Program-made: the position numbers and the translations under genes
In this document: positions 1 to 14,156 of the stretch, piece after piece
Position numbering within the stretch: position 1 is the stretch's first letter
Layout of the letters: the number at the start of each line of letters is the position of its first letter
Source of the DNA: Podochytrium sp. JEL0797
Lineage: Eukaryota > Chytridiomycota > Chytridiomycetes > Chytridiales > Chytriomycetaceae
Length of the DNA stretch: 14,881 nucleotides
NCBI GenBank assembly: GCA_027596195.1
Contig: JADGJG010000641.1
Coordinates: 1 to 14,881, forward strand
Direction: 5' to 3'
The notes under the pieces: model-generated
Seen by the model: the letters and a program-made list of their open reading frames with translations, nothing else
Told to the model about the DNA's origin: nothing
The model's database searches: none

Positions 1-1
1 T

Positions 2-2326
2 TCCATTCCTGGGTTTAAGCTGGTCATCCCGGCTTGTGCTGGTGGTGCTATTAATGTTGGGGTAAGCGAAGCCGCGGGGGGACCCCCCCCCCCCCCCCTT
101 GCTGAAACCGATATTTAACAAGTCAAGGTTTCGCACCACAGGATGCGTTGAGCGGGTGCCACATTTTCAAATTCTCTGAGACTCATGGAAAGAGCGAACT
201 CACAGCAATTACATTTGACCTTTGCTTCCGAACCCTTCTCACTGGAGCGCGGGACGGAACAGTGTATTGCTGGAATTTCCACAATGGGCAACGAATCAAA
301 GAGCTCATCAAAAACGATGCCACCGAAGTGACCGAGATTCTGGTATTTTTCTTCTTCCTCTTCCTAACCGTTGTTTTTTAATTGCTCATTTTTTCGTTAG
401 CAAATCGAAATGCACGGCACAAAATACTTTATCGTTGTGGGTTGGAACCGCAAAGTAACCATCTTTGTGGACGACATGTACGCCGACAAGACGTATCCGT
501 ATTGCGTGTATCCCGGAAAGGGCGCCCCCGCGATGCATTCCGATGATATTCTCACCATGGCGTTCATGGAACCCAATATCCTCGCAACGGCGAGTTTTGA
601 CGGTGGCATTGTGTTGAGCAATATCCAAAGCGGACATGTGTTGAAGAAGTTGAGGTGGCCGGATCAGGAGACGGCGGTGATCAACAAATCGATTGAAACT
701 GGTGACCACCACCCCACCACACCTTCTCCCCCCTCCCTCACTCAAAAAAATCAAACCCATTGCAGTCATCTTCCTCAAAGAACGCGCCTCCAACCTTCAA
801 TCCGCCGACCTCCTCACCACCGGAGGCGACGGCATCATCCGATGGTGGCGCACTTCTGAAGCCGAGCTCATGTGGGAACTCAACGGCGTCAAGGGCCGCG
901 AAGGCGAAAGCATCTACACGATGGTCACGAATCCAAGCAACTCGATTCTCATCACGGGAGACAGTTTGGGATGGATCACGATTTATAACATCAAGGAAAC
1001 GTGCATCGATGGACGAGAACAAGTTTCGGTGCCGCCTGTTTTGGTGCAATTCAGGGCGCATTTGCGATGTATTTCGAGTATTGACGTGTTTGAGAAGACT
1101 TTGTTGACGGCAAGTACGGATGGGACTGCGCGATTGTTTACAGTTGAGTCGGAGTTCCCCCTTCCCTCCCACGCCTAAAACTTGAACGCGCCAATTCATT
1201 TTAACAGCACCTCGGCGAATTCATTGGAACATTCGGCCAAGACCAAGTCTGGGACATCAACGAACCCTGCACCCCCCCAATCCCCTCGGACGTTCTCCAA
1301 GCCATCGAAGCCGAGGGCAAAAAAACCGACAAGTCACACCACTCCAAAGCCCACCAAAAATTCCGCCGCGCCTCCCTCCTCATCATGGACAACGTCGAAG
1401 AAGCCAAAGAACGAATCGAAATCAACGAAATCGTAGGTCGAGCCGCTGCCGCGTCCTTGACCTCCGCGACAAGCAAGTCTTCCCTCGCGGACGATTTCGA
1501 AGACTCCCGCGACAAGTTCCTGTCCCTGTCCAATTTTTCTCCACGCGCACCCAGCAGCGCGGGAAGCAGTTCCCAAGGCGACAGCATCTCCGCACTCGAA
1601 TCCACCGATTCCCTTGCGCCAGAGAAACCGCTTCCCCTCCCCCGCACCACTGCCCGTAAAAGCAGCATCCTGAACCTCCCCTCCTCCAAAAAACCATCCG
1701 ACCAACAACGCCGCCCGAGTGGAATCTCTTCCTTCGATAAGGAAACAGTCCCATGGAGGAACAGGGCCCTACGTACCCCAGAACTCGTGCAAACCAACTA
1801 CCGCACATGGTACGGCAAATCGCAGTACGCCAAATCCTACTTGGAGCAAGAAAAGCGTAAAGGCGGGAGGCGGAAACCGAACGCAGGAGGAGGGTCGTTG
1901 GCCGCGGAGGATACAGGCAAGTTGCCCAATATCTCGGCTCTCGCGGGTGGTATTTCGCTCGCGTATCATAGTTTGCATCCGTCAAGGGTACAAGATTTTT
2001 CGGATCATATTCACTTGGTGGCGGCGCTTCCGGCGGTGGCGACACTTATTTCGAGGACCAAGGCGGAGAATCGGGCTGGGATCTCGCTCAAGGAGGATGG
2101 GGGTGCCACTTCAAATGGGAGGAACAAGAGCGCGTTGGAAATGACCAGCAAAAGCGCTTTTTCTTCTGATCAGGATGGGGCGACGCATGGTGGCATCTCG
2201 AAGACGCTCACCACGACAAGAGTGGGTGGACGAAAGATGCGGTTAACAACACCGGCGATCCGAGAGATCATTGACAATGATTCGGACAACAAAAAACAAG
2301 CAATTCAAGATTACTTGTTTGGATAA
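2..2326 (+). CDS. WD40-repeat protein, WDR49/WDY-like, 3' part of gene
   Basis: Five exons are visible: 2-61, 142-342, 401-701, 766-1142 and 1208-2326 (stop TAA). The phases agree, and introns of 80, 58, 64 and 65 nt carry GT-AG ends. The gene starts outside the window. The first about 1.2 kb encodes degenerate WD40 blades, for example LLTGARDGTVYCWNF, ILATASFDGGIVLSN, LLTTGGDGIIRWW and LLTASTDGTARLF, followed by GEFIGTFGQDQVWDI. That order, including the VGWNRKVTIFVDD block, resembles WDR49 and WD-repeat-on-Y proteins, which usually have N-terminal EF hands (not in view here) and are associated with cilia in flagellated organisms. From about 1430 the protein is Ser/Pro-rich low complexity, interrupted by a more ordered stretch, YRTWYGKSQYAKSYLEQ. 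The role is inferred as an axonemal or scaffolding protein. The least certain splice is 1142/1208, where the donor is GTTGAG; it was chosen because it restores the conserved GEFIGTFGQ frame. Confidence 0.8.
76..98. repeat. G6-A-C16 run inside the first visible intron
   Basis: Six G, one A, then sixteen C within the 62-141 intron of the WD40 gene. It does not touch the splice sites. It may be a real homopolymer or an assembly scar like that at the right end. Confidence 0.7.
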
Positions 2327-2332
2327 AGAAGC

Positions 2333-2338
2333 AATAAA
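2333..2338 (+). terminator. AATAAA polyadenylation signal of the WD40 gene
   Basis: A perfect AATAAA lies 7 nt after the TAA stop at 2324-2326. If it is used, the 3' UTR is very short and cleavage would fall near 2350-2365, just short of the stop codon of the convergent synthetase at 2384. Confidence 0.55.
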
Positions 2339-2341
2339 GAA

Positions 2342-2347
2342 TATATT
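2342..2347 (-). terminator. AATATA, possible variant polyadenylation signal of synthetase A
   Basis: No AATAAA occurs on the minus strand just beyond the stop codon at 2384. The nearest variant hexamer is AATATA, 37 nt downstream. If it is used, the transcript would run into the 3' end of the convergent WD40 gene. This is a weak call because the hexamer is common in AT-rich DNA. Confidence 0.25.
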
Positions 2348-2383
2348 TCACAAACGAAAATTCAAAAAAGATTCAAAAGCTTT

Positions 2384-5109
2384 TCACGCAGCATACATTT
2401 CGCGAATTTGTGGCTTGAATTTGTCGACAATCTGCTTGCGCTGGAGCTTCATGGCAGCCGTCTGTATCACAAGCAATGGTATGAGTACAAACAAACCGAC
2501 ACGTAGCGGGACAAATCAAAAACACTCACCAACAACCCGTTTTGTGGAGTCCACTCTTCGTGCGAGAGGCAAACCTGTCCGACAATCTCCGCAGGTTTCA
2601 ATCCAACAGACTTGGCCACGTCCTTCAAGCTGGCCAACACGGTCGCCTTCACTTCCTTGCGGTTGCAGAGCTCCTCGAAATCAATGTGCTCAATGTTGTC
2701 TCCGGGGTAGAGGTTCTGCGCGACAGCGACGGCACGGATCTCCTTCTCGATCGGCTGGATCAACGCAATAGCGTAGGCTTGCTCCGAATCAGCATGAACG
2801 CAAATGTTTTGAACGAATTTCGAAACTTTGTAGTTGGACTCCAGCTTCTCGAGGGCAATGTACCTTGAGTTGAAAAAATGCGCAATCAGAGCGTGCCGAT
2901 AAAGCCGCGTTGAAAGAGAAAAAACTCACTCTCCGTTCGACAACTTGACCAAGTTCTTCTTGCGATCAATGATGCTCAACGTTCCATCCGCGTTCCACTC
3001 AGCGATATCGCCAGTCATGAGCCACCCATCCTCGGTAATCGTCTCTCTGGTGAGCTTCTCCTGCTTGTAGTAACCCTTCATCACGGAGGGTCCTCTGACC
3101 CACACTTCTCCTTGCGGCTTGGGAACATTGGTGCTCTAGAAAAATAATATTGGAAAATTAGCAGGAAATCCAAGGCTTTGGACAGCAATGAACACTGACC
3201 TTGTAATTGGTGTTGTCAACGTCCGCTAGTTTGATTTCACAGCTGGTGACTGGGGCCCCCGTGATGCCAAGAATACCAGCCTGGTTAACGTCTTGGATGG
3301 CAAGCACAGCCGTGCACTCGGTCATGCCTGTCAACAAAAAGTTAGGAAATGGAGTTCAAAAATAAAAACCACTCGAGATTGAAAACTCACCGTATCCATT
3401 GATCAACTTGGTCGCCGTAACGTTCAAAAACTGCTGCGTCGACTTGGGCATAGGCGCACCCCCACTCAGCGCCCACTTGAGACGACCACCAACCTGGTCC
3501 TTGATTTTGTCAAACACGAGGGCATCCAACGGAGCAGCCAAGAACCCAAGCCCACTGCTAATCAACGCCCACTTCAAGTTGAACGCGGCTTGGAACACGG
3601 TTTGAGAGAGGGAACTCGCGGCACGGATTTTGGATTCGACGGCTTTGCGGATTCCTTCCCACACGGCAGGAACACCAGCGAGAATGGTGGGACGCAATTC
3701 GCGAATGTCTCCTTTGCAGTTGCGAACGCTGCTGTCGGTAAGAGTCTTGACGCTGCCGTAGCCGAGGCGGATTCCGCTGTAGAGCAATGTCATTTCCACG
3801 GCAAACTCGAGAATGTGGGCGAGTGGAAGATACGCGAGGTACACATCATCGCCGTCCGTGTGGTCGCTGATGAAATTGACGGCACCGGACACTGCGAACA
3901 AATTCGATATGAGGACACCGATTCCGACAGAATTACAAGCCAAAAAGAAAATACCTGTGGCAACCACGTTCGCGTGGGTGATCATGACACCCTTGGGTGG
4001 GCCAGTGGAGCCAGAAGTATACATGATGAGCGCGAGGTCTTCCTTGTCGGACGGAACCGAGTCAACAGGGGATTTTTCGCCTGATACAAGTTTCGCGTCA
4101 GATTCGTTCAAGCAACACGCGTAAAGAAAAACAAACTCCTACCGAGAGATTTCAACTCATCCAGAGAAAGGACGTTCAGGTGTTTGGCATCGTTCTTCAA
4201 CTTTTGCAACACGATTGGGTCGGCCGTTCCGTTGTAAACGATATTCTTCAAGCTCTTGACAACATGAGCAATCTTGTGGATCATGGGAAGGAGCTCGGCA
4301 TTCGTGAACACGGTGGGGACCTCGCATTCTTGGAGGGAGTATGTGAGACCGTCTTCACCCAAAGTCCTGCATTTCTTCGCGTTAGAGCTTTGCGAGCTTG
4401 AAGTAATGATAGTAAAGCAGCGTACGCATAAGCAGTCGTGATGGTGATGGATTGAAGGATGCACGACATGGCCGTCAGCATCCAATCGCGACTGGCAAAC
4501 AAACGTTAGTTTTTAAAAAAAGGAGGCTGGCAGGGGTGTCGCCAACACTATTAATGGCACTCACCTCGAATCCGCAAAGATGGTCAGTTTATCGCCCTTC
4601 TTCATGCCCAATGCGCGATATCCACTTCCGTACGCCGAGCAAAGCTTCTCCGCGTCCGCGTACGTCATCCACTCGTATGGACCGAGCTCAAAGAACTTCC
4701 ACTTCTTGATCTCCTTCACTTCACCTCCACCGGGGATCTTCTTGGTGACCTCCTTCTCTTCTTCCTGTCGGGGGAAATTAAAATTTTCAGCGGCGACTTC
4801 AGTGTCTCGAACGCAGCACAGCACTTCAAACCAAAACCACTCACGACAATGCGCACGACTTTGCGCTGGCCAAACATCTCCTTGTCGGGCATTTTTGCGA
4901 ATCCGCGCTTGAGAACATCGTACATGGTGTTGATTCCGGCCTCTGCAAACCCAATTTGTGAGACTGCGAAGGCACCAAGAAATTTAAGCTGTCCAGGCAA
5001 AGGACTCACCAGGTGTTGTCGTCAACTCGGCGGGCGATTTGATGCTGCGATGGATGGGGCCGGCGGAGGCCGTCTGAGTGTCGTGGAGGGGCAGGGACTG
5101 GCGGGACAT
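2384..5109 (-). CDS. long-chain acyl-CoA synthetase, paralog A
   Basis: Activates long-chain fatty acids to acyl-CoA by way of an acyl-adenylate. Eleven exons, 5' to 3': 5109-5010, 4942-4845, 4764-4565, 4491-4426, 4366-4143, 4080-3955, 3891-3391, 3327-3200, 3135-2930, 2863-2530, 2461-2384. Together they give 2061 nt and 686 aa, close to the usual size of fungal Faa1/Faa4 enzymes. The start codon is supported by the matching MARQSLP start of paralog C. Visible motifs: P-loop [11 protein letters not shown] (residues 250-260), LPLAHILEF, the adenylate motif YGMTE (438-442), and the fatty-acyl signature from DGW (517) through TGD and DRKK (538-541) to NGE (548-550). The C-terminal LTAAMKLQRK is probably the loop carrying the catalytic lysine, by family analogy. 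There is no N-terminal membrane segment and no SKL-type peroxisomal tail; the protein ends REMYAA. Introns are 59-80 nt. Confidence 0.93.
4367..4425 (-). other. intron 4 of synthetase A, identical to intron 4 of synthetase C
   Basis: A 59-nt GT-AG intron with a CTAAC branch-point-like motif. It splits the Ala codon in ITTAYA|TLGED (phase 2). All 59 bases match the intron at 9823-9881. Synthetase B has no intron here: its coding sequence reads straight through ITTAYATLGEE. Confidence 0.9.
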
Positions 5110-5170
5110 TTTCGGGTTTGGAATTTCGCAGCAGATTTCTCGAAGATGCTGGTCTCACTTTATTTTCTTT
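5110..5170 (-). promoter_or_regulatory. 61-bp gap between synthetase B stop and synthetase A start
   Basis: These 61 bases must hold the 3' end of B and the 5' UTR, and probably part of the promoter, of A. They contain the AATAAA of B. No TATA box or other promoter element is recognisable. The core promoter of A probably overlaps the last exons of B. Confidence 0.5.
5159..5164 (-). terminator. AATAAA polyadenylation signal of synthetase B
   Basis: A perfect AATAAA on the minus strand, 6 nt past the TAA stop at 5173-5171. Cleavage 10-30 nt further on would fall within about 50 bp of the start codon of synthetase A. Confidence 0.55.
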
Positions 5171-7638
<2,468 letters not shown>

Positions 7639-7876
7639 GTTAATTGATTTTGAGTGGAAAAATTTTGAAAAAATGCACAAGCCCATGCAAACGAGTTTTG
7701 CCGGACACCAGCCATGTGCACTTGAGATCCAAAGATGACTCAGAAATGCTCGTCAAACGACCGAGTTTTTCCGCTCTCCCCTTCCAGCACGCATAACATT
7801 GATGAGGAGAAGAAGAGCTTGCCACCAAATTGCCGCCAGATGCAGGGATTTCCAAATTCCAATATTCAATTCTCTT
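7639..7876. other. 238-bp intergenic gap, synthetase C to B
   Basis: Contains the 3' flank of C and the 5' flank of B. Short open frames cross it on the minus strand, but they show no similarity to the neighbouring proteins and no recognisable domain. No promoter motif is clear. Confidence 0.5.
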
Positions 7877-10510
<2,634 letters not shown>

Positions 10511-10784
10511 TGGTTTTTTGCGAGATGGTTTTTGAACTTGCCCGCAACGGACTGTGACAAATGGTGACAAATTCTGTGAGTCATGTTGTTGTTTGCTTTC
10601 TTTTTTCCTTTTAAAAAGGGATAGGTGATCCGTTGGCTCCGGGAGTGGGGCTGTAAATGCATTCCCGGCGGGGTTCTCTGGGATAATGTTTTTGTGGTCG
10701 GGATTCGCCTCCTCCTGGCCATGCATCAGATCAGCAACCTCGTCATGGTCATCAAATTCGGTCGAGACGAACAAAAAAGATGCG

Positions 10785-10790
10785 ACGCGT
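10785..10790. promoter_or_regulatory. ACGCGT motif (MluI cell-cycle box-like), site 1
   Basis: ACGCGT is the binding core for MBF/Swi6-type regulators in ascomycete fungi. This copy is about 275 bp upstream of the synthetase C start. Function is inferred only from the motif and its spacing to a second copy. Confidence 0.25.
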
Positions 10791-10807
10791 AAGTAGATCC
10801 AAAGAAA

Positions 10808-10813
10808 ACGCGT
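10808..10813. promoter_or_regulatory. ACGCGT motif, site 2, in a 12-bp palindrome
   Basis: The core of the palindrome AAAACGCGTTTT (10805-10816), 17 bp between the ACGCGT of site 1 and this one, upstream of synthetase C. A third copy lies at 11338-11343. Confidence 0.25.
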
Positions 10814-11333
10814 TTTATTTTATTTTATATTCCATTTCAAAATTGGAAAAATTAAAAATATAAAGAGAGAGAAAACTTTTGTTTATTATTTTCATCATTT
10901 GGTTGTTTTTAAATAGATATAGTTCCGACTCAAGACATCCAAAGACATCGAATCACTCCCATCAACCCCAAAAGGGTTGACAGGATGGGGGGTTTTCGAA
11001 AAAGTATGAACCACAAGTGGTTCGCGTCACTGACACGCCAGCAAAAAAAACACCAGACTAATGACTACACTCGAGGCGTAATAACATCCGCGCAAAAGCG
11101 ATCAGCGAGGACAAAACAACTGGAAAGTCGAATTCAAACGCCGAACTCCGCACGGGTCTCCCCATTTGGGTCCACGATTCTGCTGTCGACTAGACTGGTG
11201 AAATTTCTTAGGGAGGAATCTGTTCCAGACAGGAGACACCGGTGGCGTCATCAGTTCTTTCCCAAACAGTTTTGCTCGTTGAACTTGAGAGGGGTGAAAA
11301 GGATCGGAATTTGCGTGACAATTTCGTGAATTC

Positions 11334-11347
11334 AAAAACGCGTTTTT
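11334..11347. promoter_or_regulatory. ACGCGT motif in a 14-bp palindrome, site 3
   Basis: Perfect palindrome AAAAACGCGTTTTT with an ACGCGT core, about 830 bp upstream of the synthetase C start and about 450 bp past the Cys/His gene stop. It could be regulatory or simply a chance palindrome in AT-rich DNA. Confidence 0.2.
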
Positions 11348-11796
11348 ATGGGGCCTCGCCTTTTTTTTTCAAACTCCGTTGGTTCGCGAGGGAGGAAGCG
11401 AAAAAAATGAAAAGGTGACTTCCCTTGCGCATGACAAGTGAGGGATGGAGAGAGTCAGAGCTCGTGCAAGACCTCGTTTTGGTGCGGTCCTTTTGTTTGC
11501 GATCAAAACAAACACCCAAACGCCCTTCCCCCCACTGAATGTACTTTTAAAAAAGGAGCACAGTCAATCAGAAACAAATTTATAAAAAAAGAGCATAACA
11601 TTCATGAACACAGGGGCCCGACACAGGGGAAAGCAAAAAAAAAAACAAGAAAAACACGCGAAAGAACGTGAAATAATTACAACCCGAAACCACTCCCCAT
11701 CAAAAAAAACTCTCCACAGCAACTCTCCAGCCAGCAGCAACACACCCAAAAAAAACATCACGAGCCCACCACCACCCCCACAAACACACCCCCATC

Positions 11797-14156
11797 TCAC
11801 CCCATCATCAACCCCGCCAAAATCTCCGCCGCATCCCCCCCATCCTCAAACTTCATCATCTTCCCCCCACCCTCCCCTTCCTCCTCCAACGAAGCCACAG
11901 CAGCCAACAAAGCATTCACCGTCCCCGAACTCGACGCACTCGTCTGCCCCCCACTTTCCTCCTCCTCCTCCTCCCCTCGCTGCTCCTGCATCTGCTGCTG
12001 AACCTTCCTCTTCTTTTTCTCCCCACCAACACTCACCCCAACCCCAGCACCCCTTTTCCTGCCCCCCTTCTTCACTACAACAACCTCCATCGATACAGTG
12101 CTCGCATCATCCTCCCCCGCATCCTCTTCCTCCCACTCCTCCTCCTCATCCTCCGTCAAAACCACATTTTCCTCCTTCCCCCCACCTTCACCGCCAAAAC
12201 ACCGTCCACAAACCTCCCCACCGTCACCCACGCGATAACTCCCACAAGTCACACAACACCGATCTACACATACATCCATTGGGATCGAAACAGGCCCTCC
12301 TCCAACAGCACACACCGCTTCCTCGTGTTTGACAACCACCGTACCTGAGGAGGATACAGACGTGGTACTGTGTCCCGCGGGGGACCCCGGCGTCGCGGCG
12401 GGTTCCTTCACGGGACCGTTGCGGCCACGACGGTGACGCGATAATTGCGCAGTGGAAGGTTGGAGACTGGATGATGCGGAGGTGGTGGTCGTGCGGGAAG
12501 GGGTCGCGTCAGGGGTTGGGAAGGGGCCGGATGGTGGGGCAAGTGGGGGCAAGAGGTGAGGGAGTCCGCCGTCGTCTTGGGTCATGGGAGTGTGTAAGTA
12601 GTCGTGGATAGGGTTGAGGGAGGGTGAGAGGGCGAGGTTGGGGGTCACGATGGAGGATGGTCCAGGACGAGCGGTGGCGGGGGTCGTTTCCTGGACGGAG
12701 GCGGCGGCTGCGGCATCGAGGAGGGCGTGCTGGCGACGGAGGGAGGAAGGAGAGGAGGTGGAAGAGGTTGTGGTCGTGGCGATGGAAGCCGATGTGGGGG
12801 TGATGTTGAGTGTCACGTGTGGGAGCGGGGTCTCGGATTCGGGGACGGGGCGTGACGCGCGGCGTGGGGAGTTGGTGGATCCTTTGCGTTTGTTGAGGAG
12901 GGCGAGTTCGAGGATTTTGTGGCATGGTTTGCAGAATCTGTATATTTTTTTGGGGGGGGTTGTTTGTCAGACGCGATCAAAACAAATCCAAAAAATGGAA
13001 AAAAACAACTCACGGTCGTTTCGAAATCCCATAGAGCGTGATTTTCTTGGATTTTCCACACTTCAAGCAAGGCGGAGAGTTGCTGTCGTCCTCGTCTCCA
13101 CCATGCGACGCTCGTCTCTTGCCCTTGCCTTGACTGCTGCTGCCACTCCCACTCTCCACCGCCCCAACCGTCGAAGACGCCGACGAAGCCGATGCCTCTC
13201 GCGCAGACCGTTCGGGAAGTGACGCCGTCGACGACGAACCAACTCCACTCCCACCACCAACATTGGCAGTCGCAAGGTCCAACGACGACGATGAACCGTC
13301 CAACGAGTGGCCCGACAGCTCCGCATACGGAACCAAATCGTTGTCTTTCAAGTCGAGTTTAACGCGCGGTCGGTAGCAGCGGGGTTCATGGCGGCCTGGG
13401 GTGCATGTCTTGCACTTGATTCTGATCAAGCGGTGTTCACAGAGGGAGTTGGCCGTGTTGCCTTCGTCGAAGCATCTTCTGCACTGTGTGATGTATATCG
13501 AGAGAGGGAATAGTAAAAAGGGAGTTAGGATGGGCGGGAAGGGAGACACGCAGCTCGAAATGGACAAACAAAGGGAAAAAACGCGAAAAAGAGAAAACTC
13601 ACGGCGTATTTTTGCTTCCGGTGGTGGCAGATTGTGGAACCGCCGGTTCCCGCGTCGTAGCATTGGACGCACTGTAGATTAAAGGATGAATGAGTTTTTG
13701 TGATTTTTGGAGTGGTGACAAATTTTCCAGTTGGGGAGAGTGGTCGTGTTTCGCACGGCGAGTTTTTGCAATAAAAGGGCGGGATCGTGTGGGACACGAC
13801 TGGGCAGTACTCGACTCGAGATTTGCAGAGGGGACAATGGCTTGAGTTTGTCTACTTTTGATTCTTCTCACCTGGCTGCGGCGCTTCGAGTGTTCGCAGA
13901 TGGAGGACTGCCTTGGGGCGGCGAAGGCGGCAGCAGCGGTGGAAGAGGAGGAGGTGTTTGGCTTTGCGCGTGGCGGTTCTGGCGCAGGGAGAGAGGCGGG
14001 CTCTCTGGAGACCTCTCTAGCAACGCCAGGCAGCGTGGCTGGCACACTAGGCGCCGCTGCCAGGGCAGCCAAGGCAGCCGCTGCGAGGTCTTCAGCGAGG
14101 TGTTGCTGGTCGTTGTCGTTGTCGTCGTCGTGGTGCGGAGTGTCGTTGTTCGCCAT
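11797..14156 (-). CDS. putative nuclear zinc-binding protein with CxHx6CxxC repeats
   Basis: Family not recognised by name. Four exons: 14156-13872, 13671-13603, 13483-13014, 12937-11797; 1965 nt, 654 aa, stop TGA. Residues 87-145 form three units of C-x-H-x6-C-x2-C spaced exactly 23 residues apart (Cys/His at 87/89/96/99, 110/112/119/122, 133/135/142/145). The units are linked by YDAGTGGSTI and FDEGNTANSL. Two more Cys4 motifs follow: CX2CX16CX2C at 257-280, spaced rather like a GATA finger, and CX2CX11CX2C at 503-521. The rest is Ser/Thr/Pro-rich or strongly acidic, with basic clusters KKGGRKRG and EKKKRKV (about 581-587) that look like nuclear localisation signals. The regular Cys/His spacing only appears after splicing, which supports introns 1 and 2. 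A DNA- or chromatin-binding role is inferred. The start is uncertain: ATG 14156 (MANND) was chosen, but in-frame ATGs at 14192 and 14348 exist. Confidence 0.78.
13603..14156 (-). repeat. phase-0 splice junctions at repeat boundaries of the Cys/His protein
   Basis: Exon 1 ends after CEHSKRRSQ and exon 2 (13671-13603, 69 nt) encodes exactly one 23-residue unit, CVQC...KYA. Exon 3 then begins CRRC. Both junctions are phase 0 and fall at the same place in the repeat, so exon 2 is a symmetric module. Confidence 0.75.
14109..14132. repeat. GTCGTT/GTCGTC microsatellite in coding sequence
   Basis: A short run of GTC and GTT triplets on the plus strand encodes the Asp/Asn-rich stretch DDDNDND near the N terminus of the Cys/His protein. 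Confidence 0.6.

Larger units (their letters stand above)
10511..11796. other. intergenic region between synthetase C and the Cys/His protein gene
   Basis: About 1.29 kb with no supported gene. It includes an AT-rich stretch (about 10813-10920), the upstream flank of synthetase C and the 3' flank of the Cys/His gene. Open frames of up to about 115 codons (for example 10985-11329 on + and 11102-11335 on -) show no recognisable domain, no repeat with the neighbours and no splice logic. No tRNA, rRNA or snRNA signature was recognised. A TATAAA on the minus strand at 11584-11579 could be a variant polyadenylation signal for the Cys/His gene. Confidence 0.5.

Noticed and set aside
386..1199. minus-strand frames of 135 and 153 codons under the WD40 exons
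   Set aside because: Antisense to well-supported WD40 blades; no recognisable protein content.
3399..4124. plus-strand frames of up to 164 codons under synthetase A (and similar ones under B and C)
   Set aside because: Shadows of the conserved minus-strand synthetase exons.
11300..11350. Weak resemblance to the 3' end of U6 snRNA and, nearby, to a short 18S rRNA phrase
   Set aside because: Only scattered short matches; the conserved U6 5' and central regions and any longer rRNA context are missing.
10511..11796. Search for tRNA genes, CRISPR-like arrays or transposon ends in the intergenic region
   Set aside because: No cloverleaf with a GTTCRA T-loop, no spaced direct repeats and no terminal inverted repeats with target duplication were seen.
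11604..12332. 242-codon plus-strand frame, Pro/Ser/His-rich
   Set aside because: It is the antisense shadow of the last exon of the Cys/His gene; its composition comes from the complementary acidic and Gly-rich codons, and it has no domain.
13672..13871. Cys-rich reading (HCPLCKSRVEYC, FYCKNSPC) inside intron 1 of the Cys/His gene
   Set aside because: It is in frame with exon 2, but no acceptor of the right phase joins it to exon 1 and it has no ATG. Splicing it out gives the exact 23-residue repeat, so I treat it as intron, although 200 nt is long for this window.
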